DNA of 64,000 bases, taken from contig NZ_FRFA01000001.1 in assembly GCF_900143535.1 (NCBI RefSeq), forward strand, positions 101,552-165,551, given 5' to 3'. The notes beneath the pieces were generated by a model. The model saw only the letters and a list, made by a program, of their open reading frames with translations. It had not been told where the DNA came from and did not search any database. Positions 27,683 through 37,063 of this stretch are shown piece after piece. This stretch comes from Tateyamaria sp. Alg231-49. GTDB lineage: Bacteria > Pseudomonadota > Alphaproteobacteria > Rhodobacterales > Rhodobacteraceae. Numbering within the stretch: the first letter of the stretch is position 1; each line of letters starts with the position of its first letter. The position numbers and the translations under genes are program-made.

Positions 27683-29011
27683 ATGACAATTGAGTATTTG
27701 AAAACCGGGAAGCCGGAAACGGAGCGGGACGCAGACGATGCCAAAACGCGTGCGATCGTTGAGGCGACTCTGGCGGATATCGCGGCACGCGGCGACGTGG
27801 CCGTGCGCGAATTGTCGGAAAAGTTCGACAACTACTCGCCGCCTGCGTTCAAACTGTCGGCCGAAGAGATCGACGCGTTGATCGCGCAACTGACCCCGCG
27901 CGAGCTGGAGGACATCCGTTTCGCCCAAGAACAGGTGCGCAATTTTGCTAAGGCCCAGCGTGACTCGATGCTCGACATCGAGGTCGAAACGATGCCGGGT
28001 GTGATCCTCGGTCACAAGAACATCCCCGTGCAATCGGTGGGGTGTTACGTGCCGGGTGGCAAGTTCCCGATGGTCGCATCCGCCCATATGTCGGTGGCAA
28101 CGGCCAGTGTCGCTGGCGTCCCACGGATCATCGCCTGCACGCCCCCGTTTCAGGGCAAACCCAACCCGGGTGTAATCGCGGCCATGCATATGGGCGGCGC
28201 GCACGAGATCTACGTGATGGGTGGCATTCAGGCGATCGGCGCGATGGCTTTGGGCACCGAAACGATTGAACCTGTGCACATGCTCGTTGGACCCGGCAAT
28301 GCCTTTGTGGCAGAGGCCAAACGGCAACTGTTCGGCAAGGTGGGCATTGATTTGTTCGCCGGGCCGACCGAGACGATGGTGATCGCGGACGATACGGTGG
28401 ACGCTGAAATGTGTGCCACCGATCTCTTGGGGCAGGCCGAGCACGGGTATAATTCTCCGGCGGTTCTGCTCACCAACAGCCGCAAGCTGGCCGAGGCGAC
28501 GCTGGTCGAAATTGACCGCATTCTGACCATCCTGCCGACCGCCGACACTGCATCGAAGTCGTGGGAGGACTATGGCGAGGTAATCTTGTGCGATACCTAC
28601 GACGAGATGCTGGAAGTCGCAGACGACATCGCGTCGGAGCATGTGCAAGTGATGACCGATCGCGATGACTGGTTCCTCGAGCATATGACCTGCTACGGCG
28701 CGCTCTTCCTTGGTCCACGCACCAACGTGGCCAATGGGGACAAGGTGATCGGAACCAACCACACGCTGCCAACCAAAAAAGCGGGGCGGTACACGGGCGG
28801 TCTGTGGGTCGGCAAGTTCCTCAAGACGCATTCCTATCAAAAGGTCACAACAGACGCGGCGGCTGCCGAAATCGGCGCCTATGGTTCGCGCCTGTGCATG
28901 CTCGAAGGGTTCGTGGGCCATGCGGAGCAGTGCAACCTGCGTGTGCGCCGCTACGGCGGTGTGAACGTGCCTTACGGCACTGGTGCCCCAGCGCGGGATG
29001 CTGCGGAGTAA
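27683..29011 (+). CDS. Histidinol-dehydrogenase-family NAD-dependent alcohol dehydrogenase (HpsN-like)
   Basis: A 442-residue protein of the HisD family. Visible features are the NAD/active-site region [35 protein letters not shown], the zinc-ligand pair in [33 protein letters not shown] and a C-terminal [14 protein letters not shown]. HisD enzymes oxidise an alcohol in two steps to a carboxylate. The context has no histidine genes but an importer, SnoaL proteins and an SDR, so it is probably a catabolic member like the sulfopropanediol dehydrogenase HpsN. Its exact substrate is not known. GAGGTGA precedes the ATG. Confidence 0.85.
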   Translation: MTIEYLKTGKPETERDADDAKTRAIVEATLADIAARGDVAVRELSEKFDNYSPPAFKLSAEEIDALIAQLTPRELEDIRFAQEQVRNFAKAQRDSMLDIEVETMPGVILGHKNIPVQSVGCYVPGGKFPMVASAHMSVATASVAGVPRIIACTPPFQGKPNPGVIAAMHMGGAHEIYVMGGIQAIGAMALGTETIEPVHMLVGPGNAFVAEAKRQLFGKVGIDLFAGPTETMVIADDTVDAEMCATDLLGQAEHGYNSPAVLLTNSRKLAEATLVEIDRILTILPTADTASKSWEDYGEVILCDTYDEMLEVADDIASEHVQVMTDRDDWFLEHMTCYGALFLGPRTNVANGDKVIGTNHTLPTKKAGRYTGGLWVGKFLKTHSYQKVTTDAAAAEIGAYGSRLCMLEGFVGHAEQCNLRVRRYGGVNVPYGTGAPARDAAE

Positions 29012-29070
29012 AAAGGGGGGCTAGCCCCCCGTCCTGCGGACTCCCCCCAGGATTTTTTAATCAGAGAAGA
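29012..29070 (+). repeat. Intergenic palindromic repeat element, copy A
   Basis: It starts with GGGGGGCTAGCCCCCC, then GTCCTGCGGACTCCCCCC, then GGATTTTTTAATCAGAGAAG. A copy of about 55 bp, with the same order of blocks, lies in reverse orientation at 41661-41715. Both fill the gap between a dehydrogenase stop and the next start codon. The first block can fold into a hairpin. Confidence 0.7.
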
Positions 29071-29077
29071 AGACCCT

Positions 29078-30088
29078 ATGGGGACCGACATCAATCAACG
29101 CAACAAGACGAAGGCACTGACACTTTGGGCGGAACTTGACCGCGACCCGAACAGTGCGTTGGCGTTGCTGGACAAGGTCAAGCAGTGGCAGGGACCCGAA
29201 CCCATTGGCATCCACAGCAGCGGTGCGGGCATCGTTGCTGCGATGTTTGCCCCCCTGCGGGCCGCCATCCCGGATTTGCAGCGCCAGACTCATATCCTGA
29301 TGGGCGGTCAGTCTTCGGCCCATGAAAGCGGGCAGGGGGATGGTGCGTGGTGGGTCGCCGGCACGGGCTACTACACTGGCCGCGCCAGCGCGGACGTCTT
29401 TGGCATTCCGGCAACGACGCGCGAGCTGCGCATTCGCTGGGGTGAATTTTTGCGCTTTGATGCTGACGGGCAAGTGACACATGCCCAGACCATCTGGGAT
29501 TTTGTCGATTGGTTCGAACAGATTGGACTGCCCATCCTGCCGCGCCCGAACGGGGCCTCGCATGTCTACCCGGCCCCGACGGGCTATGATGGAGTGCTGG
29601 CTGATGCACAAAGCGTCAAAGAGACCGAGCAAAGCATGGGGTTGGGTCGGGCGTTGATCTTTGGGGGGCTCAACACGTTTGACGAAAGTGATCTCTCAAG
29701 CATGGGCATGGCCCGATTTTTCCATCCCAACATCAAATGGTATGGCCCCGGCGGGATCGGAGCCTGCCTGTCATTGCACGAGTTCGAAACCTTGCACCAA
29801 CGCCCGTGGCTGACAGCCTTTCCTGACCGCAAGGTGATGCATCTGGAAAGCCTCTTTGCAGAAGGCCGCATGGTCGCCGCGTCCGGACCCAAGGGCGTGG
29901 TCGCGACACATACCGGTCCTTATTTGGGCCAGCCTGCCAGTGCTGCGCATCTGGAGGTCTCGGGCCTTGATTTCTGGCTGCGCACTGGCGGGCAATTCAC
30001 CGAAAACTGGGTGTTCGTGGATATGATCCATCTTTTCGCACAGATGGGTATCGATCTGTTTGCGCGGGCTAAGGGGCATTGGCCATGA
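29078..30088 (+). CDS. Two-domain SnoaL-like protein
   Basis: A 336-residue protein with two NTF2-like halves (about 1-160 and 180-330). The second half contains FFHPNIKWYGPGGIG and ends with ENWVFVDMIHLFAQMGIDLF. Both motifs recur in the next protein, showing tandem duplication. A conserved tyrosine/glycine run (GTGYYTGRASADVFGIPAT) resembles GGYYTGTFQHPWLDIPAT in the neighbour. No signal peptide is present. It overlaps the next gene by ATGA. Likely a small-molecule cyclase, isomerase or dehydratase; the reaction is unknown. Confidence 0.8.
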   Translation: MGTDINQRNKTKALTLWAELDRDPNSALALLDKVKQWQGPEPIGIHSSGAGIVAAMFAPLRAAIPDLQRQTHILMGGQSSAHESGQGDGAWWVAGTGYYTGRASADVFGIPATTRELRIRWGEFLRFDADGQVTHAQTIWDFVDWFEQIGLPILPRPNGASHVYPAPTGYDGVLADAQSVKETEQSMGLGRALIFGGLNTFDESDLSSMGMARFFHPNIKWYGPGGIGACLSLHEFETLHQRPWLTAFPDRKVMHLESLFAEGRMVAASGPKGVVATHTGPYLGQPASAAHLEVSGLDFWLRTGGQFTENWVFVDMIHLFAQMGIDLFARAKGHWP

Positions 30089-31134
30089 GCGATCCACATA
30101 CGCAGCACAAGACACTATTGGCCCCGTTGCGCGCAGCCATGTATGATTTTGACGCAAGCGCAGTGCGCGCCGCCCTACATGCTGTTTGTGACCCTGATGT
30201 CCTATTCAATTTGGCGTTTCCGTTCGAAACGACCGCGGGTGTGGACGCCTATTTTGACAAGGCTTACGACCCACTGCTGGCCGCGATCCCTGATCTGGAA
30301 CGGCGTGATTTCATCGTTATGGCCGGCCCAACACCGGATGGGCACGACTGGGTTGGATGCGGCGGCTACTATACCGGCACCTTCCAGCACCCTTGGTTGG
30401 ATATCCCGGCCACGGGGCACATCGTGCACATGCGGTTTCACGAGTTTTACCGCTTTGTTGACGGTCGCGTGGTCGAGATGCAGGCGCTTTGGGATATTCC
30501 GGAGGTGATGATGCAAGCGGGCGCGTGGCCAATGGTGCCGAGCCTTGGGCGCGAATGGCACGTGCCGGGGCCCGCCACCTGCGATGGGCTGGTGCCCGGA
30601 CCCTATGACGGCAAAGAGGGTGCTGCCACCTGCCAGCATATCATCGACATGCTGGAGCACATGAAGCGCCACCCCAGCCAGGGCGGCCCTGAAGTGATGG
30701 AGATGGAGCGATTCTGGCACCCGCGCTTGATGTGGTACGGCCCCTCGGGCATCGGCTCGGGGCGGGGCATCGCGGGCTTTCGCAACTGGCACCAGATCCC
30801 GTTTCTGAATGGGATGCCGGATCGTGGTGCCTTTGTGGATGACATCGTCTATCACTTCTTCGGGGACCGCGCCTATGCGGCGGTCACGGGCTGGCCGAAC
30901 ATGTATCAGACCATAACGCATGATGGATGGTTGGGCCTGCCCCCGACAGATAAAAAGGTCGCCATGCGCAGCCTTGATTTCTGGCGGCTTGAGAACGGGT
31001 TGATACGGGAGAATTGGGTGATGGTGGATCTGCTGCATATGTATAACCAGATCGGGGTGGACGTGCTGGGGCGCATGCGCGAGTTCAATAAAGCACGCGC
31101 TGGGTTTGATCCAGAAACGGGGCGGGCGTTATGA
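30085..31134 (+). CDS. Two-domain SnoaL-like protein, paralogue of the preceding one
   Basis: A 349-residue protein from the ATG at 30085, which overlaps the upstream stop; an ATG two codons earlier is possible. Motifs shared with the preceding protein are FWHPRLMWYGPSGIG and ENWVMVDLLHMYNQIGVDVL. Two NTF2-like halves are joined near residue 165. His, Asp and Glu residues cluster in the predicted cones, for example MRFHEFYRFVDG, and could act as acid/base groups. It couples to the SDR gene by ATGA. Function unknown beyond the fold. Confidence 0.8.
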   Translation: MSDPHTQHKTLLAPLRAAMYDFDASAVRAALHAVCDPDVLFNLAFPFETTAGVDAYFDKAYDPLLAAIPDLERRDFIVMAGPTPDGHDWVGCGGYYTGTFQHPWLDIPATGHIVHMRFHEFYRFVDGRVVEMQALWDIPEVMMQAGAWPMVPSLGREWHVPGPATCDGLVPGPYDGKEGAATCQHIIDMLEHMKRHPSQGGPEVMEMERFWHPRLMWYGPSGIGSGRGIAGFRNWHQIPFLNGMPDRGAFVDDIVYHFFGDRAYAAVTGWPNMYQTITHDGWLGLPPTDKKVAMRSLDFWRLENGLIRENWVMVDLLHMYNQIGVDVLGRMREFNKARAGFDPETGRAL

Positions 31135-31892
31135 GCACTCTGCCACGCACTCCATCGCTCGATTTGACGGGAAAACGCGCTCTGGTGACAGGGGCATCGT
31201 CGGGCGTTGGCTTGGGCTGCGCCGTGGCGTTGGCCGAGGCCGGCGCGCATGTGGTGTGTGCGGCAAGACGCGCTGACGTGTTGAACGATGCGGTTGCCGC
31301 CATGCAAGCCGCCGGACTGAGCGCTGAGGCGTTGCAGCTGGATCAGACCGACATTCCCGCCGTCTACGCCGCCTTTGAGACGCCCTGTGATGTCGTCGTC
31401 AACTCGGCTGGCCTTGCGCGGCACAGTGCGGCCCTCGACACCGTACCGCAGGATTATGACGCGGTTTTCGACATCAACGTCAAAGGTGCATATTTCCTGT
31501 CGACGTCCGCCGCACGTGCGCTGATCAAGGCAAACAAACCCGGCTCGATCATCCACATTTCATCCCAGATGGGCCACGTGGGCGGTATCGACCGCACGGT
31601 CTATTGCGCGACCAAACACGCGGTCGAAGGGATGGTCAAAGCCATGGCGATCGAGTGGGGAAAATCAGGTGTCCGCATCAACACGATCTGCCCGACCTTC
31701 ATACGCACGCCGCTGACGGAACCGACGTTCAATGACCCTGAGCGCTATGCGTGGATCATGGACAAGATCAAATTGCCCCGTGTCGGCGAGGTGAGTGACA
31801 TCATGGGCGCGGTGCAGTTTTTGGCAAGTGACGCCTCTGCAATGGTGACAGGCACTTCAATGCTGATCGACGGGGGCTGGACGGCAGACTGA
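31131..31892 (+). CDS. Short-chain dehydrogenase/reductase
   Basis: A 253-residue classical SDR with the cofactor motif VTGASSGVGLGCAVALAEAG, NSAG-type residues (VVNSAGLARHSA), the active-site Ser in IIHISSQMGHVGG and the YCATK tyrosine/lysine pair. It ends with GTSMLIDGGWTAD, the usual SDR C-terminus. It oxidises or reduces an alcohol/ketone in the cytoplasm. Set between SnoaL and LacI genes with ATGA and one-base overlaps, it surely belongs to the same pathway. NAD versus NADP preference is not certain. Confidence 0.92.
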   Translation: MSTLPRTPSLDLTGKRALVTGASSGVGLGCAVALAEAGAHVVCAARRADVLNDAVAAMQAAGLSAEALQLDQTDIPAVYAAFETPCDVVVNSAGLARHSAALDTVPQDYDAVFDINVKGAYFLSTSAARALIKANKPGSIIHISSQMGHVGGIDRTVYCATKHAVEGMVKAMAIEWGKSGVRINTICPTFIRTPLTEPTFNDPERYAWIMDKIKLPRVGEVSDIMGAVQFLASDASAMVTGTSMLIDGGWTAD

Positions 31893-32911
31893 TGGGCAAA
31901 AAGGTAACAGCATTGGACGTGGCGGAACGGGCGGGTGTGTCGCGCTCGGCTGTATCTCGGGTGTTCACGCCGGGTGCTTCTGTGTCCGAACGCACGGCCA
32001 AAAAGGTCCGCTCGGCGGCCGAGGCCCTCGGGTATCGCCCCAACGTACTAGCGCGCTCCCTGATCACCGGTCGCTCGCGCATTATCGGTCTTCTGGTCGC
32101 CTATCTCGAAAATCAATTCTATCCCGAAGCCATCGAACGGCTCAGCCACGAGTTGCAAAAGCGGGGCTATCACGTTCTCGTCTTTATGGCTGCGAACTCC
32201 GGCGAAGAGGCGGACGAGGTGATGGAAGAACTGCTCGACTACCAGGTCGATGGGATCATCGCGGCCTCTGTCGGAATGTCCAATGATCTGACGCGTCGAT
32301 GCGAGGCCGCAGGCATCCCGATTGTGCTGTTCAACCGCGCGCAGGATGATGATCGCCTCTCTGCTGTGACATCTGACAACTACCACGGTGGGCGCAAGCT
32401 GGCTGAATTCCTCGTCGCGGGCGGGCACGGCCGCATCGCCCATATCGCCGGTTGGGAAGGGGCCTCAACGCAGCGGGACCGCGAGGCGGGGTTCGTTGCG
32501 GGGTTGAACGCAGCAGGCCAGGGCCTGTTCGCCCGCGCCGTCAGCGATTTTCAGTTTGAGCAGGCCAAGGCGGTCGCGCGCGACATGTTTTCCGCAACCG
32601 ATATTCCTGATGCGGTGTTCTGCGCGAATGACCACATGGCCTTTGCGGTCATGGATGTACTGCGTTTCGAACTGGGGCTTTCTGTTCCGGGTGATGTGTC
32701 TGTCGTGGGGTACGACGACGTGACGCTTGCCGCTTGGCCCAGCTATGACCTGACCACAGTGCGCCAGCCTGCCGGGCAAATGGCGCAAGCCACTGTGGGT
32801 ATCCTGATGGATCGCCTGAGCGATCCCGACACCAAACCGCGACGCGTTGCGCTCGACGGTCCCCTGATCATTCGCGGCTCTGCCCGCATTCCCAAAGGAT
32901 GGACCTCATGA
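31892..32911 (+). CDS. LacI-family transcriptional regulator
   Basis: A 339-residue regulator. The N-terminal HTH and hinge are VTALDVAERAGVSRSAVSRV and YRPNVLARSLITGRS; the periplasmic-binding-protein-like sensor fills residues about 65-335, with AVFCANDHMAFAVMDVL and VGYDDVTLAAWPSYDLTTVR. It should bind a sugar- or polyol-like inducer and probably controls this gene run. The palindrome at 22141-22160 is one candidate operator. It overlaps both neighbours, so it is co-expressed with its targets. Confidence 0.92.
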   Translation: MGKKVTALDVAERAGVSRSAVSRVFTPGASVSERTAKKVRSAAEALGYRPNVLARSLITGRSRIIGLLVAYLENQFYPEAIERLSHELQKRGYHVLVFMAANSGEEADEVMEELLDYQVDGIIAASVGMSNDLTRRCEAAGIPIVLFNRAQDDDRLSAVTSDNYHGGRKLAEFLVAGGHGRIAHIAGWEGASTQRDREAGFVAGLNAAGQGLFARAVSDFQFEQAKAVARDMFSATDIPDAVFCANDHMAFAVMDVLRFELGLSVPGDVSVVGYDDVTLAAWPSYDLTTVRQPAGQMAQATVGILMDRLSDPDTKPRRVALDGPLIIRGSARIPKGWTS

Positions 32912-33876
32912 AGGGTTTTTCGAACCGGTGGAAAGATTTCCCCGACTACATCATCGGCATCACCAAAGAGATATGGGAAGACCGCGGCATCGCGACACTG
33001 CACCATTACTACAGCCCCGACATTGTGGTGCGTTCGCCCGGAAGTGTGGTGATCGGGAACGAAAAAGTCATCGGGGCGACAATGGCCACGCTTGCGGAAT
33101 TCCCTGACCGTACTCTTTTGGGGGAAGACGTCATTTGGTCCGGCACCCCGGAAGAGGGCATGTTGTCGTCCCACCGCATCCTGTCGACAGCGACGCACAC
33201 GGCCGACGGCGTCTATGGGCCTGCATCTGGCAAGAAGCTGCAATACCGGATCATTGCCGACTGCCACGCGATCAACAATCAAATCAACGATGAATGGCTG
33301 ATCCGGGATCAAACGGCGGTCGTGAACCAGATCGGCTGGGACGCCAAGGAATACGCCGCCGACCTCATTGCACGCGAAGGCGGACCAGAAAAGGCAGTGC
33401 GCCCGCTGACCCCTGCAACAGATCAGCCCGGGCCCTACAAAGGACGTGGCAACGACAACGCATGGGGCGAGAAATACGCCGACATCCTCACGCGGATCAT
33501 GGGCGCAGACATGGCAGTGATCCCTGCCGAATATGACCGTGCCGTGCAGTCTGAATACCCCGGTGGCACCACAGGGCACAGCCATGGTCCGGTTGATCGG
33601 TTCTGGATGGGCCTGCGCGCGTCTTTCCCGGATGCAACCTTTACCATCGACCACCAGATCGGGCGCGACGATGATCATATGCCACCCCGCGCAGCGATCC
33701 GCTGGGCGCTGCACGGCAAACATGACGGCTGGGGCTACTTTGGCGCGCCGACAGGGGCAGAGGTTTATGTGCTGGGCATCAGCCATGCCGAATTCGGCCC
33801 ATGGGGTCTGCGCCGTGAATTTGCACTGTTTGATGAAACTGCGATCTGGAAACAGATCTTGCTTCAGACAGGATAA
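32908..33876 (+). CDS. SnoaL-like protein, divergent two-domain type
   Basis: A 322-residue protein from the ATG at 32908, overlapping the LacI stop; an ATG three codons earlier is less favoured. The first half shows the SnoaL pattern (YIIGITKEIWEDRGIATLHH then YYSPDIVVRSPG) and the second half GHSHGPVDRFWMGLRASFPD. It lacks the NWVxVD C-terminal motif of the other three, ending REFALFDETAIWKQI instead, which matches a different SnoaL subgroup. It probably performs another step of the same pathway. Confidence 0.78.
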   Translation: MKGFSNRWKDFPDYIIGITKEIWEDRGIATLHHYYSPDIVVRSPGSVVIGNEKVIGATMATLAEFPDRTLLGEDVIWSGTPEEGMLSSHRILSTATHTADGVYGPASGKKLQYRIIADCHAINNQINDEWLIRDQTAVVNQIGWDAKEYAADLIAREGGPEKAVRPLTPATDQPGPYKGRGNDNAWGEKYADILTRIMGADMAVIPAEYDRAVQSEYPGGTTGHSHGPVDRFWMGLRASFPDATFTIDHQIGRDDDHMPPRAAIRWALHGKHDGWGYFGAPTGAEVYVLGISHAEFGPWGLRREFALFDETAIWKQILLQTG

Positions 33877-33962
33877 CGCACGAATGGCCTTGAATAGGAA
33901 CCATACGGTCCCCAACTCTCAATCGTCTGCACACACCGCAGACGACAAAAGGGATCTGACCT

Positions 33963-34577
33963 ATGCAACGCTATGACGAATTGATGTTCACACCCGCCGT
34001 GCAAGCGCTTCAAGACGTCGAGGGCACGCGCGAGATGTATGCCCGCAACTACGGTGCGCGCACGCGACCACTGGGCGCGGATGACATCGCGTTCATTACC
34101 AGCCGAACCTCCTTCTACATGGCCAGCGTCTCTGAAACTGGCTGGCCTTACATCCAGCACCGGGGCGGTCCCGTGGGATTCCTTCAGGTGCTTGACGATC
34201 ACACGCTCGGCTTTGCCGATTACAAAGGGAACAAGCAGCATATCAGCCATGGCAACGTGGACCATGACGACCGGGTGTCGCTGTTCCTGATGGACTACCC
34301 GCGCAAGGCCCGCATGAAGCTGCAAGGTCACGCCACGTTCCAAAACGCAGCCGATAATCCTGACCTCGCCGCACGCCTGACCGTTGAGGGTCAGGGACGT
34401 GTAGAACGCCTCGTGACCATCAAACTGGCCGCCTTCGACTGGAACTGCCCGCAATTCATCACGCCGCGCTTTGACAGTGCAGAGATTGCGCAACTGGTTG
34501 GCCCGGAAATGGACAAGCTGAGCGCACGCATCCAAGAACTCGAGGCTGAAAACGCGGCACTGCGAGGGCAGGGATGA
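33963..34577 (+). CDS. Pyridoxamine 5'-phosphate oxidase-family flavoprotein
   Basis: A 204-residue split-barrel protein of the PNPOx-like family. FMN-binding features are FITSRTSFYMASVSETGWPY, HRGGPVGFLQVLDDHTLGFA and DRVSLFLMDYPRKARMKLQG. A short coiled-coil tail (DKLSARIQELEAENAALRG) follows residue 180, suggesting oligomerisation. True PdxH function is unlikely, because the vitamin B6 residues are not evident; a flavin reductase or heme/flavin-linked oxidase is more plausible. AAAGGGAT precedes the ATG. It couples to the next gene by ATGA. Confidence 0.83.
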   Translation: MQRYDELMFTPAVQALQDVEGTREMYARNYGARTRPLGADDIAFITSRTSFYMASVSETGWPYIQHRGGPVGFLQVLDDHTLGFADYKGNKQHISHGNVDHDDRVSLFLMDYPRKARMKLQGHATFQNAADNPDLAARLTVEGQGRVERLVTIKLAAFDWNCPQFITPRFDSAEIAQLVGPEMDKLSARIQELEAENAALRGQG

Positions 34578-35104
34578 CAGACATCTACCGCGCCGCAGAA
34601 CGACTGATGGGGATGCAAGACGCTGATTGGCAGCGCCATGCAAACCCGCTCAGCGTCTGGTCGCGGTTCACCTGCCTGCCACTGCTGACGTTCGCGATCT
34701 ACGCGCGCCAATGGATCGGTTGGTGGTCGCTGCCATTGTTTATGCTGGCGTGCCTCTGGACTTGGGCAAATCCGCGGGTCTTTCCAGTGCCGTCAGACTT
34801 TGGGTCGTGGGCGTCGCGCACCACGTTGGGCGAACGCATCTTCCTTGCCCGAGACCGTTACGACATCCCTGATCACCACATTCGTGCCTCTCATGTGCTG
34901 ACAAGCCTTTCAGCCCTCGGCCTTGCGCCCCTCGCATACGGCCTGATCGTGCTTGACCCGTATGCCGTTCTGGCAGGGCTTGTGGCCATCATCCTGCCAA
35001 AACTCTGGTTCTGTGATCGCATGGTCTGGATCCACGCGGAAATGACCGGGACAACACCCGGAACACCTCTCTCAACACCCCTGATGCCCCCCGAAAGGAC
35101 CTAA
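34574..35104 (+). CDS. Integral membrane protein, DUF6653-like
   Basis: A 176-residue protein with about four hydrophobic segments: two around LPLLTFAIYARQW and WWSLPLFMLACLWTW, two around ALGLAPLAYGLIVLD and AVLAGLVAIILPKLWF. The conserved text HANPLSVWSRFTCLPLL and DRMVWIHAEMT resembles the DUF6653 family. No catalytic motif is visible. Coupled to the flavoprotein gene and 4 bp before the cupin gene. Role unknown. Confidence 0.65.
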   Translation: MTDIYRAAERLMGMQDADWQRHANPLSVWSRFTCLPLLTFAIYARQWIGWWSLPLFMLACLWTWANPRVFPVPSDFGSWASRTTLGERIFLARDRYDIPDHHIRASHVLTSLSALGLAPLAYGLIVLDPYAVLAGLVAIILPKLWFCDRMVWIHAEMTGTTPGTPLSTPLMPPERT

Positions 35105-35108
35105 GCCC

Positions 35109-36074
35109 ATGACCCCCGCCGAGATGGAGCCGCGCATTGTGCGTTACGGCGATCTGATGCCCTGCAAGACCGCGTTCATCGACGCACATACGCCGGGCAG
35201 TGATCAAAAGGAAAACTTCACCATCATTGGTGGCGGAGTCTCAGAGAGCGCGGATCAGCACGTCCACATCTCCATCCCGCATGGCTTTAATATTGGGGCG
35301 GCAGGGCAACCGCCCAAATGCCGCAACTCGCTGCACAGCCACCGCACGGCTGAGGTGTTCTTTGTGCTGTCGGGTCGTTGGCGCTTTTTCTGGGGCCGCT
35401 GGGGAGATGCGGGCGAGGTGGTGCTGGAAGAGGGCGACATCATCAACATCCCAACCGGCATCTTCCGCGGGTTTGAAAACATCGGCACCGACTACGGGAT
35501 GATCATGGCGATCCTTGGTGGTGATGATGCGGGCGGTGGTGTCATCTGGGCGCCCCAAGTGATCGAGGATGCCGCCGATCACGGGCTGATGCTGGGCGAA
35601 AACGGCAAGCTTTATGATACCAAGCAAGGACAGGCGCTGCCCGATGGGGTGAATCCGATGCCAACCCTGACCGAGGAAGAATTGACCGAATACCCCGAGA
35701 TGACGCCGATGCAGGTCGTCGGCATGGGGGTGCGCCGCTACAACGACATGATGGCGCTAGGCCAGCACGCGCCCTGCAAGGTGATTGGCGAAACAGGCAT
35801 CATTCGCGACAAACCGGGGTTCGAGGTGGACCTGATCACCCGGGGCAGCGCGACCAAAGAGATGCACCAACACGACCGCCCCTCGGTCCTCATGCCGATG
35901 CGCGGCCATTGGCGTGTGACGTGGCAGGGTGGGGCAACAACGCTTGCCCCCGGCGACACGATGAGCGTGCCCGAGAACATCCCTCACAGTGCGGTTCCTT
36001 CAATGACAGGTGAGGCGTCGCTGTATCACATCGTCGCAACGGATGACGCAGCAGGGCCCACATGGATGGGCTAA
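35109..36074 (+). CDS. Bicupin metal-binding protein
   Basis: A 321-residue protein with two cupin barrels. The first has NSLHSHRTAEVFFVLSGRW, giving two His and a Glu as metal ligands, and GDIINIPTGIFRGFENIG. The second has KEMHQHDRPSVLMPMRGHW and a final His in PENIPHSAVP. Bicupins include dioxygenases, isomerases and oxalate decarboxylases. Both sites look intact. It acts in the cytoplasm, as no signal peptide is present. AAAGGA precedes the ATG. The substrate is unknown; a role in the surrounding pathway is inferred from position. Confidence 0.82.
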   Translation: MTPAEMEPRIVRYGDLMPCKTAFIDAHTPGSDQKENFTIIGGGVSESADQHVHISIPHGFNIGAAGQPPKCRNSLHSHRTAEVFFVLSGRWRFFWGRWGDAGEVVLEEGDIINIPTGIFRGFENIGTDYGMIMAILGGDDAGGGVIWAPQVIEDAADHGLMLGENGKLYDTKQGQALPDGVNPMPTLTEEELTEYPEMTPMQVVGMGVRRYNDMMALGQHAPCKVIGETGIIRDKPGFEVDLITRGSATKEMHQHDRPSVLMPMRGHWRVTWQGGATTLAPGDTMSVPENIPHSAVPSMTGEASLYHIVATDDAAGPTWMG

Positions 36075-37063
36075 GGGCAACCCTTTGCGCCCTCGTGTTG
36101 GCGACACCTGTGCATGCGGGTTGGGTCGCGCGCACGGCGGATGATGGCGCGCTTTTCTACGGGTTCGCGGTGGCCGAGGGCACAGGGCTTGCCGTGCGCT
36201 GCAACGGCCCCTCGCGCCAAGGGCTGCCCGTGGTGAGCGTCGGCGCCCACGAAGAGGCGCGCACAGACCCGTTCCATTTGATCTACAGCCTGCGCCCACC
36301 ACTGATGGAGGCACCCGCCACGGGGTATCAGCGCAGTGATGTGGTGATCTGGTCGGGCGGCACGGGCTACCGTCTGCCGCCAACCATCTGGAACGAACTT
36401 GACGGTGAATGGCAGGTGCAGGTGGGCATGACGGATGCACTGTCCCTGTCGCTGATGACATCGGCGGATGTTGTCGTGGGGCCAGAGGCCGGGCCACATA
36501 CCCGCGTTACAACCGACCAAATGAACCAATCGGTGGCCGAAGCGATGGCGTTCTGTGTTGCGGAATACCGCCGCGCGGGCCTGCCAGCCCCGGCGCCGCT
36601 GGATCAATTCTGGCCACAAGCGAACAACAGCCTGCTGGCAGACGATACTGCACCGACCATACCTGATGGTATGGTCGACTACGCCCGCGCGCATATCCGC
36701 GATGGTTGCTCCGGACCGGCGCAAATCGACGACAGCGCGATCCTTCTGGGCGAGATTGACGGCGACGGGCAGGAAGACGCAGTGGTGAACTGGGGCCGCA
36801 TTACCTGCACCCAAGGGCTACCCCGCCCGTTTTGCGGGGCATCCATGTGCAGCGCAGATGTGTACCTGTCCAGCGCATACGCGCGCATTGGCGGCCCACT
36901 CAACCTGCTCGCGCTCGGCGTTCAACTGCAACCGCTCACCAATGGCCTGCAAGGCGTCTCGCTGGGTGGGTCTCTTTCAATGTGCGATGCGGCAGGGCAA
37001 ACAGGCGGGGCCTGCAACTTTATCTGGTATTGGAACGGGGCTGAACTGGTGCAACTGAAATGA
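36062..37063 (+). CDS. Secreted hypothetical protein with calcium-loop-like motif
   Basis: A 333-residue protein starting MDGLRATLCALVLATPVHAG, a signal peptide. The mature part has a segment EIDGDGQEDAVVNWGRITC similar to DxDGDG calcium loops of FG-GAP/EF-hand proteins. It contains several cysteines (GASMCSADVY, LSMCDAAGQTGGAC) suited to disulfides in the periplasm. The start lies 13 bp inside the cupin gene. It overlaps the methyltransferase gene by ATGA. I do not recognise the family. Confidence 0.65.
   Translation: MDGLRATLCALVLATPVHAGWVARTADDGALFYGFAVAEGTGLAVRCNGPSRQGLPVVSVGAHEEARTDPFHLIYSLRPPLMEAPATGYQRSDVVIWSGGTGYRLPPTIWNELDGEWQVQVGMTDALSLSLMTSADVVVGPEAGPHTRVTTDQMNQSVAEAMAFCVAEYRRAGLPAPAPLDQFWPQANNSLLADDTAPTIPDGMVDYARAHIRDGCSGPAQIDDSAILLGEIDGDGQEDAVVNWGRITCTQGLPRPFCGASMCSADVYLSSAYARIGGPLNLLALGVQLQPLTNGLQGVSLGGSLSMCDAAGQTGGACNFIWYWNGAELVQLK

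Noticed and set aside
27683-29011. Naming the HisD-family gene hpsN and the locus a dihydroxypropanesulfonate pathway
   Set aside because: No hpsO, hpsP or the usual transporter is present; the evidence supports only the family.
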